Part shown: one piece after another, positions 12,767 to 23,840 of the stretch
Position numbering within the stretch: the stretch's first letter is position 1
How the letters are laid out: each line of letters opens with the position of its first letter
From: Avena insularis
Taxonomy: Eukaryota; Streptophyta; Magnoliopsida; Poales; Poaceae
Direction: 5' to 3'
Length of the DNA stretch: 64,000 nt
Assembly (NCBI GenBank): GCA_023614405.1
Contig: CM042694.1
Span: forward strand, 111,722,685-111,786,684
Made by a program: the position numbers and the translations under genes
Notes under the pieces: model-generated
Databases searched by the model: none
Told to the model about the DNA's origin: nothing
What the model saw: only the letters and a program-made list of their open reading frames with translations

Positions 12767-12771
12767 ATGTA

Positions 12772-13829
12772 GCATATGGGCATTGATCTTTTAGTTGTTA
12801 CCCTCCCACGTGTACTTGAGTATACCGCAACAATGCTTGATGAAGCGCCCCCCAACCAACTTTACGCGTTCATTCTCGAGACTGGTCCACGCTTGACATA
12901 CGGCTTGTACCGTATAAAGTGTCTTAGGGGGGTGTTTGTCTCTCTAGCATTACTTGGTATACCATTTGCAACGGAGTGCCCCGAAAGGGGTGTAGTAGAG
13001 ACAACTACTTGATCAGCGTTGTGCTGAAAGTTCGTAGGTAAGAACGGTTCTTATGTGAAAGCCCATTCAGCCACGTAAAACATGCAAAGATAAAGTAGAG
13101 GCGTCTAACTTTGTTCTGCAGGGGGCGTTGTTTTGTGATATGGTTGTGGCAAAGGTAAAGTGATTACCTAATGTTACGTAGTAGTAGATAGTCACGGAGG
13201 TGACGAACTACCACGCCGGAATGACACCGGTACCCTGGTGTCTACGGTGTCAGAACCCTGACGCCGAAATCCAGTGATGACGGATGGAGATCACGACGTG
13301 AAGGACCATATCACATCGCACTTACATTCAATGTTATTGTTTGTATATCTTATTGTGTGCTAGTATTAGATACTCGACGGTAGCCTAATAAGATGATCCC
13401 TGTTAAAATTACCAACGATTGTGTTCCCCCTTAGTGTGCACCACCAAGAAAGTTCTTCGGTATGAGGCGATCCATGGTACATGCATGGGTGTCAGACATA
13501 TCTACGTTCGCATACAATGGGTGTAAGCCATGTTGCACAACAAATACACTAAGGTTGAGTTGGCAAGCCGAGCAGGCCATAGAAGCGTGTCCTCGAAACA
13601 CGGATGGTCGAAAGATCGAGCACGAGTCGCATGAATGATGTGACCGACGTTTAGCGTCCACCCTTAAACCCACATTGATGGCCGTGACGATCGGGGGAGA
13701 TGTGGCTGATAGGGGTCGTGTTATCACTAGGAACCCTTATGAGGATAGGTGTTTCTGAGTGGAGTTATTATTAACTCATTTAATTATAAACTTAGTCTAA
13801 ATTCCTTTTTGCAATTATAAATGTAGAAA
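12772..13829 (+). other. Untranslated leader of element A
   Basis: About 1 kb of leader between the PBS and gag. It has no credible ORF and carries many upstream ATGs. It is collinear with the leader of D (34396-35463): both contain GGGCATTGAT near the start, CATGTACTTG- or CGTGTACTTG-type sequence, and a shared stretch reading AGTATTAGATACTC. The length suggests a structured or packaging-competent leader, which is inference. Confidence 0.7.
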
Positions 13830-14500
13830 ATGGTTCTCCCCGAGATTACCTTCCCTATTGACGATTGGTTAAAAGGAGAAAAGCTCAAGTTAGATGGATC
13901 TAACTTCTCTGCATGGGTCATGCGCCTTTTCGATCTCCTTGGTGAGAACAAAGTGGCTGACTACATGATCTACGAGATGTACTTGGAGCCACCCTATTCT
14001 CATGAGACCCAGGAGCAGCGGGATCTCCGCTGCCGTCGTCGTGTGATGGCCACATTCATATGAGTGACGATGCGCCTCGGGATGTAGGATGGGCTATGGA
14101 CAATGGTGGGAAGTCTTAATCCCCGAATGGTCATGGCACATCTGAGATCGCATTTCGTGGAACAAGTGTGCATGTGGGAGTATGAGCTGATGGGGGACTT
14201 CCTCTCCATAAAGATGGAGGAGGGCTCCTCACTGGACGAGCACTTATTGAGCATGTACGATGCATACATGAGTCTGGCATACTACCTGGACAATTGGTTC
14301 ACAAGCTCTTTTGCAACGGGAGTTGTGCTGTGGTCGCTACCACCAAGCTTCCAAGCATAAGTTAGGATTTGCATTATGAGAGGCGACACGGAAACACTGG
14401 ATTTTCACGAGTTCATATCACATTTCAGAGGTGTGGTGGTTGAACCCAGTGTCGCTAGGGTCATCAATGACAAAGTTATATATTTGATATACAATTTTAT
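13830..14500 (+). pseudogene. Decayed gag of element A
   Basis: One frame from ATG 13830 reads Copia Gag for about 220 codons. The N-terminal part shows GEKLKLDGSNFSAWVMRLFD, typical of the start of the Gag domain. Later come KMEEGSSLDEHLLSM and an LPPSFQ motif, aligning with KMEEGSSVSEHVLTM and LPPSYK in J. In-frame stops occur at 14061 (TGA), 14085 (TAG) and 14358 (TAA). No CCHC knuckle and no protease, integrase or reverse transcriptase follows. Gag would form the virus-like particle; this copy cannot. Confidence 0.8.
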
Positions 14501-16842
14501 AAATGTTATAATCTTGCAAACACATTTGCAGTGTTAAGTATATTTGATACCTGTTCTATTTTGCTGAAAACAGGTCCTTCTGCATGAGAGGTGCTTGCTG
14601 GAGAAGAGGTGACGTTGCGTGTTGATGGCGAACATGATGATGATGGCCGACGACACTCTCCCTCAACATTTATCACTTAGTTTATGTTTTGGATAGTTAT
14701 TGTAATCAAAACATTATGAACTTCTTTAGTGTGTCTCACACTTTGTGAGACGGTTATTCATATGAGTTTGTAACAAACAGTTGTTCCACTTTTATGAATG
14801 ATTTCTATTTGTGTTCATATCTTGTTTGATTATGTGTGAATTATCCTTGTTGTTTGAAACTAATTGATAATGCATGCACATTTGTAAAATATTGAAATGC
14901 TTTAAAAAATACCCAACTTAATGATATTTCAGTACTGAATGAAACCATTGTTTGAATTCAAAAGTTATGTTGATAATATGTGAAAGTCATTCGATTTCTT
15001 ATCACATATTAATCATGCCTAAGTTCGGCAAAATAACTTGAACACCGTGTATTACTTGAATACAAAGTGTTTAATGAATTGTTGAAAGTAAATACATATT
15101 CGATGTATTGTGATTTAACGAAAATGGTAATTACCATTATATGATTGTTTAAATGTGTAAATAAGTTTACCAAAGGAAACATAAGTATGAAACTATTTGA
15201 TATGATCAAATTATTTCATCAACAAAGGGTATAAATATAAAAGAGAATCGAATTACTATGATTTGATCAATAGTAATGAAATTCGACTTTATAAAGAATG
15301 GCATAAAAGTAATTGTGAAATGCAAAGCGTTTTGAAACGTCAAAATGCAAAGCATCACAATGTGATATTAGATATCAAAGAGGGTGAATAGAAGGCACCA
15401 AATAAATCGTTGTAGTGTAGATGTAGAGACCATTAGTTAGAAATAGTTAGCACTCAATTAGAACATATAGTGAACCATTTGGATTCATGAAAGCGGCTCC
15501 ATATCTAGTATGGATCATCGTGAAAGTTTTAGGGTTATTCGATATAACCAAAACAATAGCGAATAAGTCCTTGTAGAGTATTCATTGGAAACTTTGAATA
15601 CGAAATCCATAGCTGAAACCAAAAGAGAAGCAAAATTTGTATTGCTTGGATTTTGGTGCATTCTTGGGAAAGCTCACTTTTAGTGATGTTTCTCGATTAT
15701 GGAGCAAATGGAAGATAGTGAAAAACATGATGAGGATTCAAATTCCTGCATCAGAGTGTTGAGAAGCACAACGGACAACGTTCCTGAACGATTCTCTTCA
15801 CAAAGGAAAGAATCAATGATAATGATCATTGTGTTTTTCCCACTAGTGTTTTCACTACATGAAGTAGGATTCAAAATGTAATCCATATCTTGTATGGAGA
15901 CATTTGTGAATCATTTGTCATGATTCTTGGAATATGACATACCTACGAACTACTAAGGAAATAATGGTAAACTAAAATTATGAGAAATCCCAAAGCAAAA
16001 TTCCCTTGAGATTAGAGAGCAATTCGTTGCCGAATCTCACAAGTAAAAGGGGTTACTTGAATTTTCCCAAATGACTGCAAAGCCATAGTGGAAAAGGGGG
16101 TGAATGATAAAGGCACAATTTGTCAAGCATTGGATGAATTCAAATGAATTTGATTCAAATGTGCTAAATGTCTAGTGGATTTAAAACTAGTAAAAGTACT
16201 AGTGTCTCATAGTAAATCTCTCACTTTGATATTTGATCAAAGGATTTGAAGTTGTTCAAAATAGTGAGTAAATGTGCAATTTGCATAAAATTGAGTAGGA
16301 GCTATAAAAGGTCTTCCTAAAACAATATGTGATTGAAATAATTTTTAATTGGGAGCAATATAAGTCTCAAATTCAAATACATAAGAACATATTTTGAGTA
16401 AGAGTAGTGACTCATACTCAAATATGGAAGGAACATATTCTGAGTGGGAGCTTATAGGAGTGATTCTTAAGTATGTTAAGAATAAAAGCACAAATACCAA
16501 AAATAATGATTTATAAGGTGTAGAAGTTGATAATAAGTGTATTATAATATTATGTAATATTCCTTAAGGGATTCTGAAAAGGGTTTCGGAACAGAAGTTA
16601 ATTAAGGAAACTCAAGTTAGGAATAGTATTAAGTTTAACATCAATGGTTAAAAGAAAGAATAGGATGATCATCATCCACTATGTTGAGACATAGGTTCTA
16701 TCTTAGAAAACCATGATGATAACTTAACATAATATTTGATCCAATAGGGAACGTTTAAAAGTGATTAAGTTCGAATCACGGAATGTTGAGCTAAGTTTGT
16801 CCGTAGTGTCTAATAGAGAACTGTAGACATGTTTTCCAAATC
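14501..16842 (+). other. AT-rich interior of element A, no coding domain
   Basis: About 2.3 kb of AT-rich sequence. The only openings over 60 codons (15009-15209 minus, 15680-15886 minus, 15699-15881 plus) show no recognised motif. The first part (about 14470-14640) matches the end of D's interior at about 35680-35830, showing that the gag-only layout is shared. The right end is a deletion junction with the 3' LTR. Confidence 0.6.
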
Positions 16843-18301
16843 TATAAACATCGTGACCCGATCATGTCACGAAGTTCAAGTTATGATGATTAGAAATGGA
16901 TCCTCGTAGACTATTCCTTAGACCGTGAGGCGATATCAATCACTATCTCCCGAGAGTGCTTAGATAGCATCAAGCGCCACTTGGTAATACAGTGGTTATA
17001 AAGGTGTGTTCAGGTACTCGGAGGAAACCGTAAAGGCAATATATGTCAAGAGCGGGATTTTTCCGTCCATGTGACAAGAAGATACTCAAGGGCCCACTCG
17101 GAGAGGTTATATCCACTAGCTGTGCAGCGTGTGATTTGATCACGGGGATATCACTTGTCGGAACGAGTCAAGTAACATTGTTCAGTAACGAGATTAAACA
17201 CGACATGGTGATGTCATTGATCAGATCTCGGGCAATGCAAGTATCGAGAGACAAAGGGAATAAGAGACGACTGTCCTGGTTCAAACGACGAAAGATCTTC
17301 GTGGAACGCACAAGGGTCACATGGCCATCCAGGTCCCTCTGTCGATCATTGGTACGGGAGTGTCCCGACCATGTCTGGAGTGTTACCGAACCATGGGGTA
17401 TCACACTTAAGGGCTTGATGATGCTTAGAGAGTGTTTATAGGATCGGAAGAATCGTCGAAGAATAGTAGAGAGAAAACTGGAAGGGTTTCAGTAAGTCCG
17501 GAGGATGTCCGGAGTGGAGGTGAAAGGTGTTCTATAGCCACGGAGGTTGAATAATATGTGAATGATGTTAAATATTGATTTAATCATTTATTCATAATTA
17601 TTTAATAAAGAGAAAATCAATTTAAAAGGTCAAAAGGCTTAATGGGCCAATTCTGGAGGAAAGAGGGCCCAAGCCCCCCCTCGCAAGGGGCCCACTAGGG
17701 CCGGCCGGCAGCTGCCCCTCCCCTCCTCTCCTTTAGTCCCACCCCGAGACTTCGAGGGAGGTAGTACCTCCCCTCCCCCTATATATAGTGGGGGTATTTG
17801 GCCAGATAAATACACCCAATAATTAATAAAGGTCTTCTCACTTTTGGGAGGACCTCTAATTGATATTTTCTCTCTCTCCCTCTCTCTCCCGTGACCGTGG
17901 TCCCAAGTGCAGGCTTGAATGAGAGACATCTTCACCACTTGAATCGCTGTACAAGGGATTCGGATCCAGGATCTCTACTTCCACAATTGTTGCTGGATTG
18001 CGGAAGCGGGAGTCATTGTCAAGCACCGGACGTGTGTAACTCCCCGCGAGGTGTCGCACTTGAGGCACTCAAGTCGTTGGAGCCAAAGGAGCACAAGGAC
18101 TTCATCACGACCTTGAGGTCAGCTTCGGCTCGTCTACATCAACCACACTCTCCTGAGTGTTGACAACACTTTTCGGTCTTCCAGGGTAAGTTCGCGAAAA
18201 GCTCCTCCCGTTACTGTATTACTAATAGATAGGTCCTGGCAGCTTCAGGGGTTCAGTGGCGTAGGGTAAAATTTATTGTTTTCATGCGCGAAACCCCAAC
18301 A
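16843..18301 (+). repeat. 3' LTR of element A, 5'-truncated
   Basis: The sequence becomes collinear with the 5' LTR at AAACATCGTGACCCGATCATG (compare 9601) and runs to the LTR terminus at 18301. The first 271 bp of the LTR are missing. The TATA box is kept at 17780-17787. A block of about 50 bp present in the 5' copy near 10428-10480 is absent here. The TSD GTTCC follows directly at 18302-18306. Confidence 0.9.
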
Positions 18302-18984
18302 GTTCCTTCTACCTAGTTGTTTTCCGACCTTTGTCTACCAATTGGTAGCCAAGTAATAAATATGCATTGGTGTCTTCCAATGCAAGATACTCTTGTGGTC
18401 CGTCAAGACAAACCATTTCGGGATGTTAGGAGAAACAAACTCTAGTACCTCACCCACTTCTAGGACCTTCTCAAATTGTTGTAATCAGTAGATCAAGAGG
18501 CGTTGATTAGCTTATGTTCTGTTCTACCTTAGAGTATCACACTCCTTTATACTAAGAGGTCTTTCTGATTTTCATGACCCTCTTATTGAAGTGATTCTCT
18601 TACACATTTTTACCCACCCTTCTTTTTGAGATGTCCATGCTTGTGAGTGATGCGTGTGCGTGATAATGTTGCCATCTGAGATTGTTAGCAATCCTTATTT
18701 TTTTGAACTACAAGGACATTTGTGTCATCCTTAGCATGATTGGTTATCAATCAATAAGCAAAGTTTGACTGTGCTACCTAGTCCATTGGTTAGGCAGACA
18801 TCTTCGGTCAAAGAGCTAGGCTCGTGCCAAAGCTCTGAGACCATATTGTTCTGCTTCATAAGTAAGAATCCCTCTTGAGCTCCGTGACATATCGGTGGTT
18901 GTGATATTTTGGATATCTTTCTAGAAGTATCGCCTTGTTGCCACATGACCGTGCTGTCAAGTTCTTGAGTATGCTATTTCTTAG

Positions 18985-19430
18985 AACTGCTCCTTTCTCC
19001 AAGAATCCATACCGGATACCCCTGAACTAGTTGGTTGAGCTTAAACAACAACTTGGAGAGTTGAAAGACAAAAAAATTATCCGACTTTGTTCCTTCTTAA
19101 AGAGATGTCTAGTTTTGTTCGTGTTGAAGCAAGATAGTATGTCCTTTATGGATATGTAATGTTCCCCCGCCTTTGATTTGATTTGGGTTATCGTCAAATC
19201 AAACTCAATCGCATGGACTATCTTGATGGTGTAACTACTCGTGATGTTTCACCTAGGTACACCTTCATGTCCTTTAGTCTGACCAATATCTATGTCTTGT
19301 TCATACAACATATGAGTCCACCTTATTGGAGTATCTTGATAAGTTTGTTATTGAGCCCATCGATGGCATCCTTATCCTCTCTATGTTATATCAGATTCAT
19401 ATGGAACATTCAACATTAGTGTTAGAAACT
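18985..19430 (+). pseudogene. Gypsy chromovirus reverse transcriptase remnant
   Basis: With frame corrections the translation reads APFSKNPYRIPLN, LVELKQQLGELKDKKIIR, VLFVLKQD, LGYRQIKLNR and RYTFMSFSLTNI. These correspond to the conserved chromovirus blocks (apparent M-x-P-x-E-L-x-E-L-K-x-Q-L, P-V-L-F-V-K-K-K-D, S-G-Y-H-Q-I and Y-x-F-x-V-M-x-F-G-L-T-N-A). The YIDD active-site block further on is not recognisable. Several stops interrupt the frame. Confidence 0.75.
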
Positions 19431-19439
19431 ATTTGAGAA

Positions 19440-19870
19440 CCCTCTTTGACATAGGTATGATTACTCGGGTCCCTATGATTTTCTACCTAGGGCCTGCGGA
19501 AAGGCTTACGACCCATGAAGAGTTAAGATGAAGATCCAAAGGAGCAACCAACAAAGATTATAGTTGTATTAGGAAAGATGAACAAAGAATGACATGGAGT
19601 TGGTGTTGTAATCATGTAACCTATCCGCATACAACTTTAAGACCCGACCTATTATATATAGGGCGAGAGAAGCCTAGGAAAAGTACCGAACAATCCCCAA
19701 GCGATTTGTAACAAAGCGCTTCTTCTTACTATTCAGGTGACTTTGATTCATTGTTTCCTGACATCCGACGAAATCCCCAGCGTTCTCTTTTCCACAAAAC
19801 CCTAAGTCCTTCTTCATGGACATTGCCGAGATCTTCCCTCATCACTCTTCGTTTTATCTCGAAGTATGTG
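19440..19870 (+). other. LTR-like fragment inside element C
   Basis: The stretch contains a promoter-like arrangement: GTTGTAATCATGTAACC, then TATTATATATAGGGCGAGAG at about 19650-19669, then a leader-like part with GACATCCGACGAAATCCC and AACCCTAAGTCC. It does not look like Gypsy pol and could be part of a Copia LTR inserted in C. I found no clean TG...CA ends or TSD, so this is tentative. Confidence 0.3.
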
Positions 19871-21427
19871 TTCTAGATGTTAGAAGTAACTTTATTTAGT
19901 TCGTGTGCAATTGTTGAAAGATGCCGCTATGGATCCGAGTAGAGTTATTCTTGTTTCCTCGGGAATCATTTCAAGTCGGTCAAGCATGTGTGAAGTATTC
20001 TTGATATGATAGGTTGTTATCTTCATATTTCGAGAAGTTATTCTAAGCACACTAAGCCATTGACTGATTTCATCATGAAAGAGAAAGAGTTTAATACTTC
20101 ATTATCTTATTGATGTATCCCAATAAGGATTCAGTTGTGTTTTATTGCAAACAATTCATGTAGGTACAATTATCTTTTGGTAACTTGATAATACATATGT
20201 CTCGCAATCTAGCTCATATCTTGGAGCTTGACACTACAATCCATGTCTTGAGAATCTAGTGACTTTACCTCTATGGTAAATGTTGCAAACTTTCTATTTG
20301 GACATGCTGAGTCTGAAGTATCTATCCACCTGACGAAATATGAATCTCAAGCAGATATGATGGTTGGTGCTCTTCAAGGTTTTGATGTAGGTCTTCTTGA
20401 AAATCCAGCAAGACTGATGTGGTGGTTGACACAATTAGCCAGAAGATATATTGCCATAGTCTCTTGATCTAGCAAAAGCAACCATTCTTCATGATGCTTC
20501 TTCTATGGCTTGTTCTAGGAGTTGCGTGGTTTCCTTTGTCTCTGAAGTCCAGCCTTTACTTGATGACTCATTGAAGGCTTTTTTAGTAGCCTAATATTGG
20601 TATCTCGAACATCAATGAGAACACTTAAAGTAGAGTCTCTCGGTCGATCCTCTAGATTCTTCTATGTTGGCTAGCATCTTGTTATGCCAATACTTAGAGT
20701 CTGAGAATGAAGTTTCTTTTTCTTGTGTTATAAGGAATCTTCTTATCTATTCATCTTAGTGGTGTAAAATGATATCTTGGTCTTTGGCAAAGACTTTGAT
20801 AGTCCCGGATGAATAAAGAGTTCCTTCTACCACCTGCAATCATGTTCGAAGAGAGACTATGATTTTGGTAATCAGAAGTTTCTCTTGACATATGTTCATG
20901 TGTGATTGTTATGAGTCATATCCACCAAAGCAATCCTTTCATATTACTCTATTATCGAATGAAAGAATGACCCTTCTGTGTCAAAATTAGTTCAACATCT
21001 TCGTTTTCTTGGTCGCTATCTCTTTTGCCTGTAAAGCTCTACTTAAGCTGTCTAGTAGAGGTTTACCTCTTGAAGCCATTTGTTGGAAGTCTCCTTCCCT
21101 CAGAATTTAAATTCTTCTATAAATCCTTGGTCTCGGTATTTATGAAGATCAGCTAAGTGTCAACTTGAAACCATCTCCTTTTGTTTCCTCCGTTACCTTG
21201 ACATGTTTCATGCTTGTTGGCTCTAGAGATGTTTATGAAACATCTATCCATGAGTTGACCATGAGATACCCAGTTTCATGGTTTCGTGCCATTCCCTCTC
21301 TTCCTTAGTATGATCAACAACCTTGAAGATTATGAAGAGCTTGATCGTTGAAGTCCAGCGTAACCCTGTTCCTTTCTTTCTTCCTACCTAGGAATCTCGG
21401 GACGAGATTCTTTTAAGGGGATAGATC

Positions 21428-22528
21428 TGTAACACGCCAGTTTTAGTTAATCTTATATTAGGATTTGTTTATGCATCATGGACATCATCTATTCTAAAAA
21501 TGCATGCAAGAAAATATGCAAAACCCTAAGCCGTAACTCCCCCTCTTTGAAATATAATTCAAATGTTTTGAATTTTGAAAACTACAAAATGTGTGGATCC
21601 CAAATTGTTCTAAGGGCCCCTTAGAGTCTTTTGAATTTTTTTAAACCCTCTAGTACTTTCAAATAGCTCAAAACAGTTTTGAGTTGGCTTTTGCAAAGTG
21701 GGAAAAAGAGAAAACAAATTGGGAAAGGTTTTGTGTAAAAAATGGAGCCAGGAGCAAACAAGGCGCAACCCATCTATCTTCCCTCTATCCTTCGCTCAGC
21801 GCAACAGCAGTAGCCCGCCTCACTTGCTTTGTCACGGCCCAACCTAGCTGAACTGCAGCCCACGTGTGTCATGTACCCTTTGAGCCTCCTTTCCCGCTTC
21901 GTCGTCATCATCGACGATGCGAAGTTCCTCCATGTTGCTTTCGACGCCATACACCGATGCGCCAGCGCCAAGATACGTGTCACCGCCTGCCATCATCTAC
22001 AAAGCCACTCCCTGACGCAGTGGAGAACCCTGAAGAGGTCTCTTTCTCAAATCCTCTATCATCTAAAGCTGGGTCAGAAACTTCCTTTAGGAGCAGAAGA
22101 ATTTGCAGGCCGTAGGACCCCAGTTCCCCTTCTCCTTCTTCTTCTCTCCATGGATGTTGAACCCTAGCCACAGGTCATCATCGTCCCCACCGTATTTGGC
22201 CTCCCCTCGCCCATTTGAGATGTCCAGGAGAGCCGCCTTGCTCCCCACGTCATCCTTCCGGAAGGAATCAAAGCCACGTGTCCGAAATTGAAGGCAATGT
22301 CCGCATCTCCCCGAGCTCCAGCCGCCGTTCCCAACCTTGCTCGGCCTCACCACCACCTCCATCGCATTCGTGGTGAGCTACAGGTACTCCAGCACCTCTC
22401 TATGCTCTCCCTTTTGCTCCATGTTGCTCTGCCACCATGTGTCTACAAGCCCGGCCGCCGGTTGCCGTCGTGCTCGTTGTTTCGGTGACCTCCCGCTAGC
22501 AGCACCACCAGTTTATGGCTCAACGCGC
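21428..22528 (+). repeat. 3' LTR of Gypsy element C, first segment
   Basis: TGTAACACGCC at 21428 follows the chromovirus polypurine tract and is the usual start of such LTRs. The segment is cut at 22528 by element B. The last 5 bp, CGCGC (22524-22528), are duplicated at 29141-29145. Openings at 21774-22531 are typical of the GC-rich LTR and show no domain. Confidence 0.75.
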
Positions 22529-23825
22529 TGATGTCTACGCACTTCTATTCTTATAGACAGTTGTTGGGCCTCTAAGTGCAGAGGTTTGTAGAACAGCAGC
22601 AAGTTTTCCCTTAAGTGGATCACCCAAGGTTTATCGAACTCGGGGAGGAAGTGGTCAAAGGTATCCCTCTCAAGCAACCCTGCAATCAAGATACAAAAAG
22701 TCTCTTGTGTCCCCAACACACCCAATACACTTGTCAGGTGTATAGGTGCACTAGTTCGACGAAGAGATAGTGAAATACAAGTGGTATGGATATAAGACAA
22801 CGGTGCTAGAAAATAGCTTGATGGCATGGAAGAGACTAAAGGCAATCTGAAATAAAGATGGAAGCAAGCAAACATGTAACAGATCTAATTGCAAATGGTG
22901 TTTCAATGCTTATAAACAAGGCCTAGGGATCATACTTTCACTAGTGAACACTCTCATATAATTACCTTCTCTTCATGATACTACCCTTAACTACTTTACG
23001 GTTAGACACTCTAATCCATGGTAGGGCTATAACAGCACTCCTCAAAGTCCACTTTCCCCATCTAGATAACCCCACACTGTCACCTTGAGCACTAGATGGT
23101 TCCAACAAACACCACAATTTCATAGAAACATCCAACTCCAAATATGACTCATAACAAGTATTTGTAATCTCTAGCCTAAGTGCCACCATGGTGTGCACGC
23201 TATCACTTTCACAGACATGGGGAGATCAGAGATCTATTAAAGCACTTGAGTAGCAAAGTAGATCTACTTGATTACAAAGCTCATGATCACAATATGATCA
23301 TCCATAGAGAGAGATGGACACATAGCTACCGGTAGAACCCTTAGCCTCGAGAGTGAACTACTCCCTCATCATCATGGGAATCAGCAACGGCGATGGAGAT
23401 GGTGGTGGAGATCAATGGAGATGGCTCCGGGGGCACTTCCTCGTCCCGGCTCGGTGGCGGCGGCGCTGCGGAACTTTTCGTGGCTAGAGGCTTGATGATT
23501 TAGGGTTTTCATCCCAGGGGTCACCCGCGCCACCATATGGTGTGGCTAGGCCCTGGCCCCTCTCCGTCTCGTCTTCTAGCTCCATGAGTCTTTCGGTAAA
23601 ATATAGACTTTGGCTTTTGTTCCGTCCAATTCCGAGAATATTCATTTTCTAACTTTTCTGGAACCAAAAACAGCAGAAAATATGCAACTGGCACTGTGGC
23701 ATCTTGTTAATAAGTTAGTCCCAGAAAGTGTATAAAAATACTCCAAAGTATGGACAAAACATAAGAAAGTAGATATAAAACAAGCATGGAACATCAAAAA
23801 TTATAGATACGTTAGCAACGTATCA
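22529..23825 (-). repeat. 3' LTR of element B
   Basis: On the minus strand it runs from TGATACGTTGC at 23825 to GACATCA at 22529 (1,297 bp). It lacks blocks present in the other LTR near 28655-28700 and 28755-28840, which explains the length difference. It holds no gene. Confidence 0.9.
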
Positions 23826-23840
23826 ACATCCCCAAGCTTA
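23826..23840 (-). other. Polypurine tract of element B
   Basis: On the minus strand the sequence TTAAGCTTGGGGATGT directly precedes the 3' LTR. The corresponding place in element G reads AAGCTTGGGGGAGT. Confidence 0.7.

Larger units (their letters stand above)
9330..18301 (+). mobile_element. Gag-only Copia element A (non-autonomous), with nested N
   Basis: A starts TGTTGGAAATATGCCC at 9330 and ends at 18301 in CGAAACCCCAACA. The 5-bp TSD GTTCC at 9325-9329 and 18302-18306 proves the limits. The 5' LTR is complete. The 3' LTR lacks about its first 270 bp together with the polypurine tract, so a deletion spans that junction. The interior has a PBS, a long leader, a decayed gag at 13830 and then AT-rich DNA with no pol domain. 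Element D at 32518 has the same plan. Without pol it would have depended on another Copia element, perhaps of the L/J lineage, whose Gag resembles it. Confidence 0.9.
18302..21427 (+). mobile_element. Internal pol region of Gypsy element C, resumed after A
   Basis: The host element of A continues here. A reverse transcriptase remnant is at 18985-19430. From 19430 to 21427 the sequence is decayed and shows no domain I can defend. The end GGGACGAGATTCTTTTAAGG at 21400-21419 is the characteristic chromovirus 3' end, including the polypurine tract, just before the 3' LTR. No long ORF survives. Confidence 0.7.

Noticed and set aside
21829..22531. Cluster of short ORFs suggesting a gene
   Set aside because: They overlap on both strands within the 3' LTR of C, change frame every 200 bp and show no domain.
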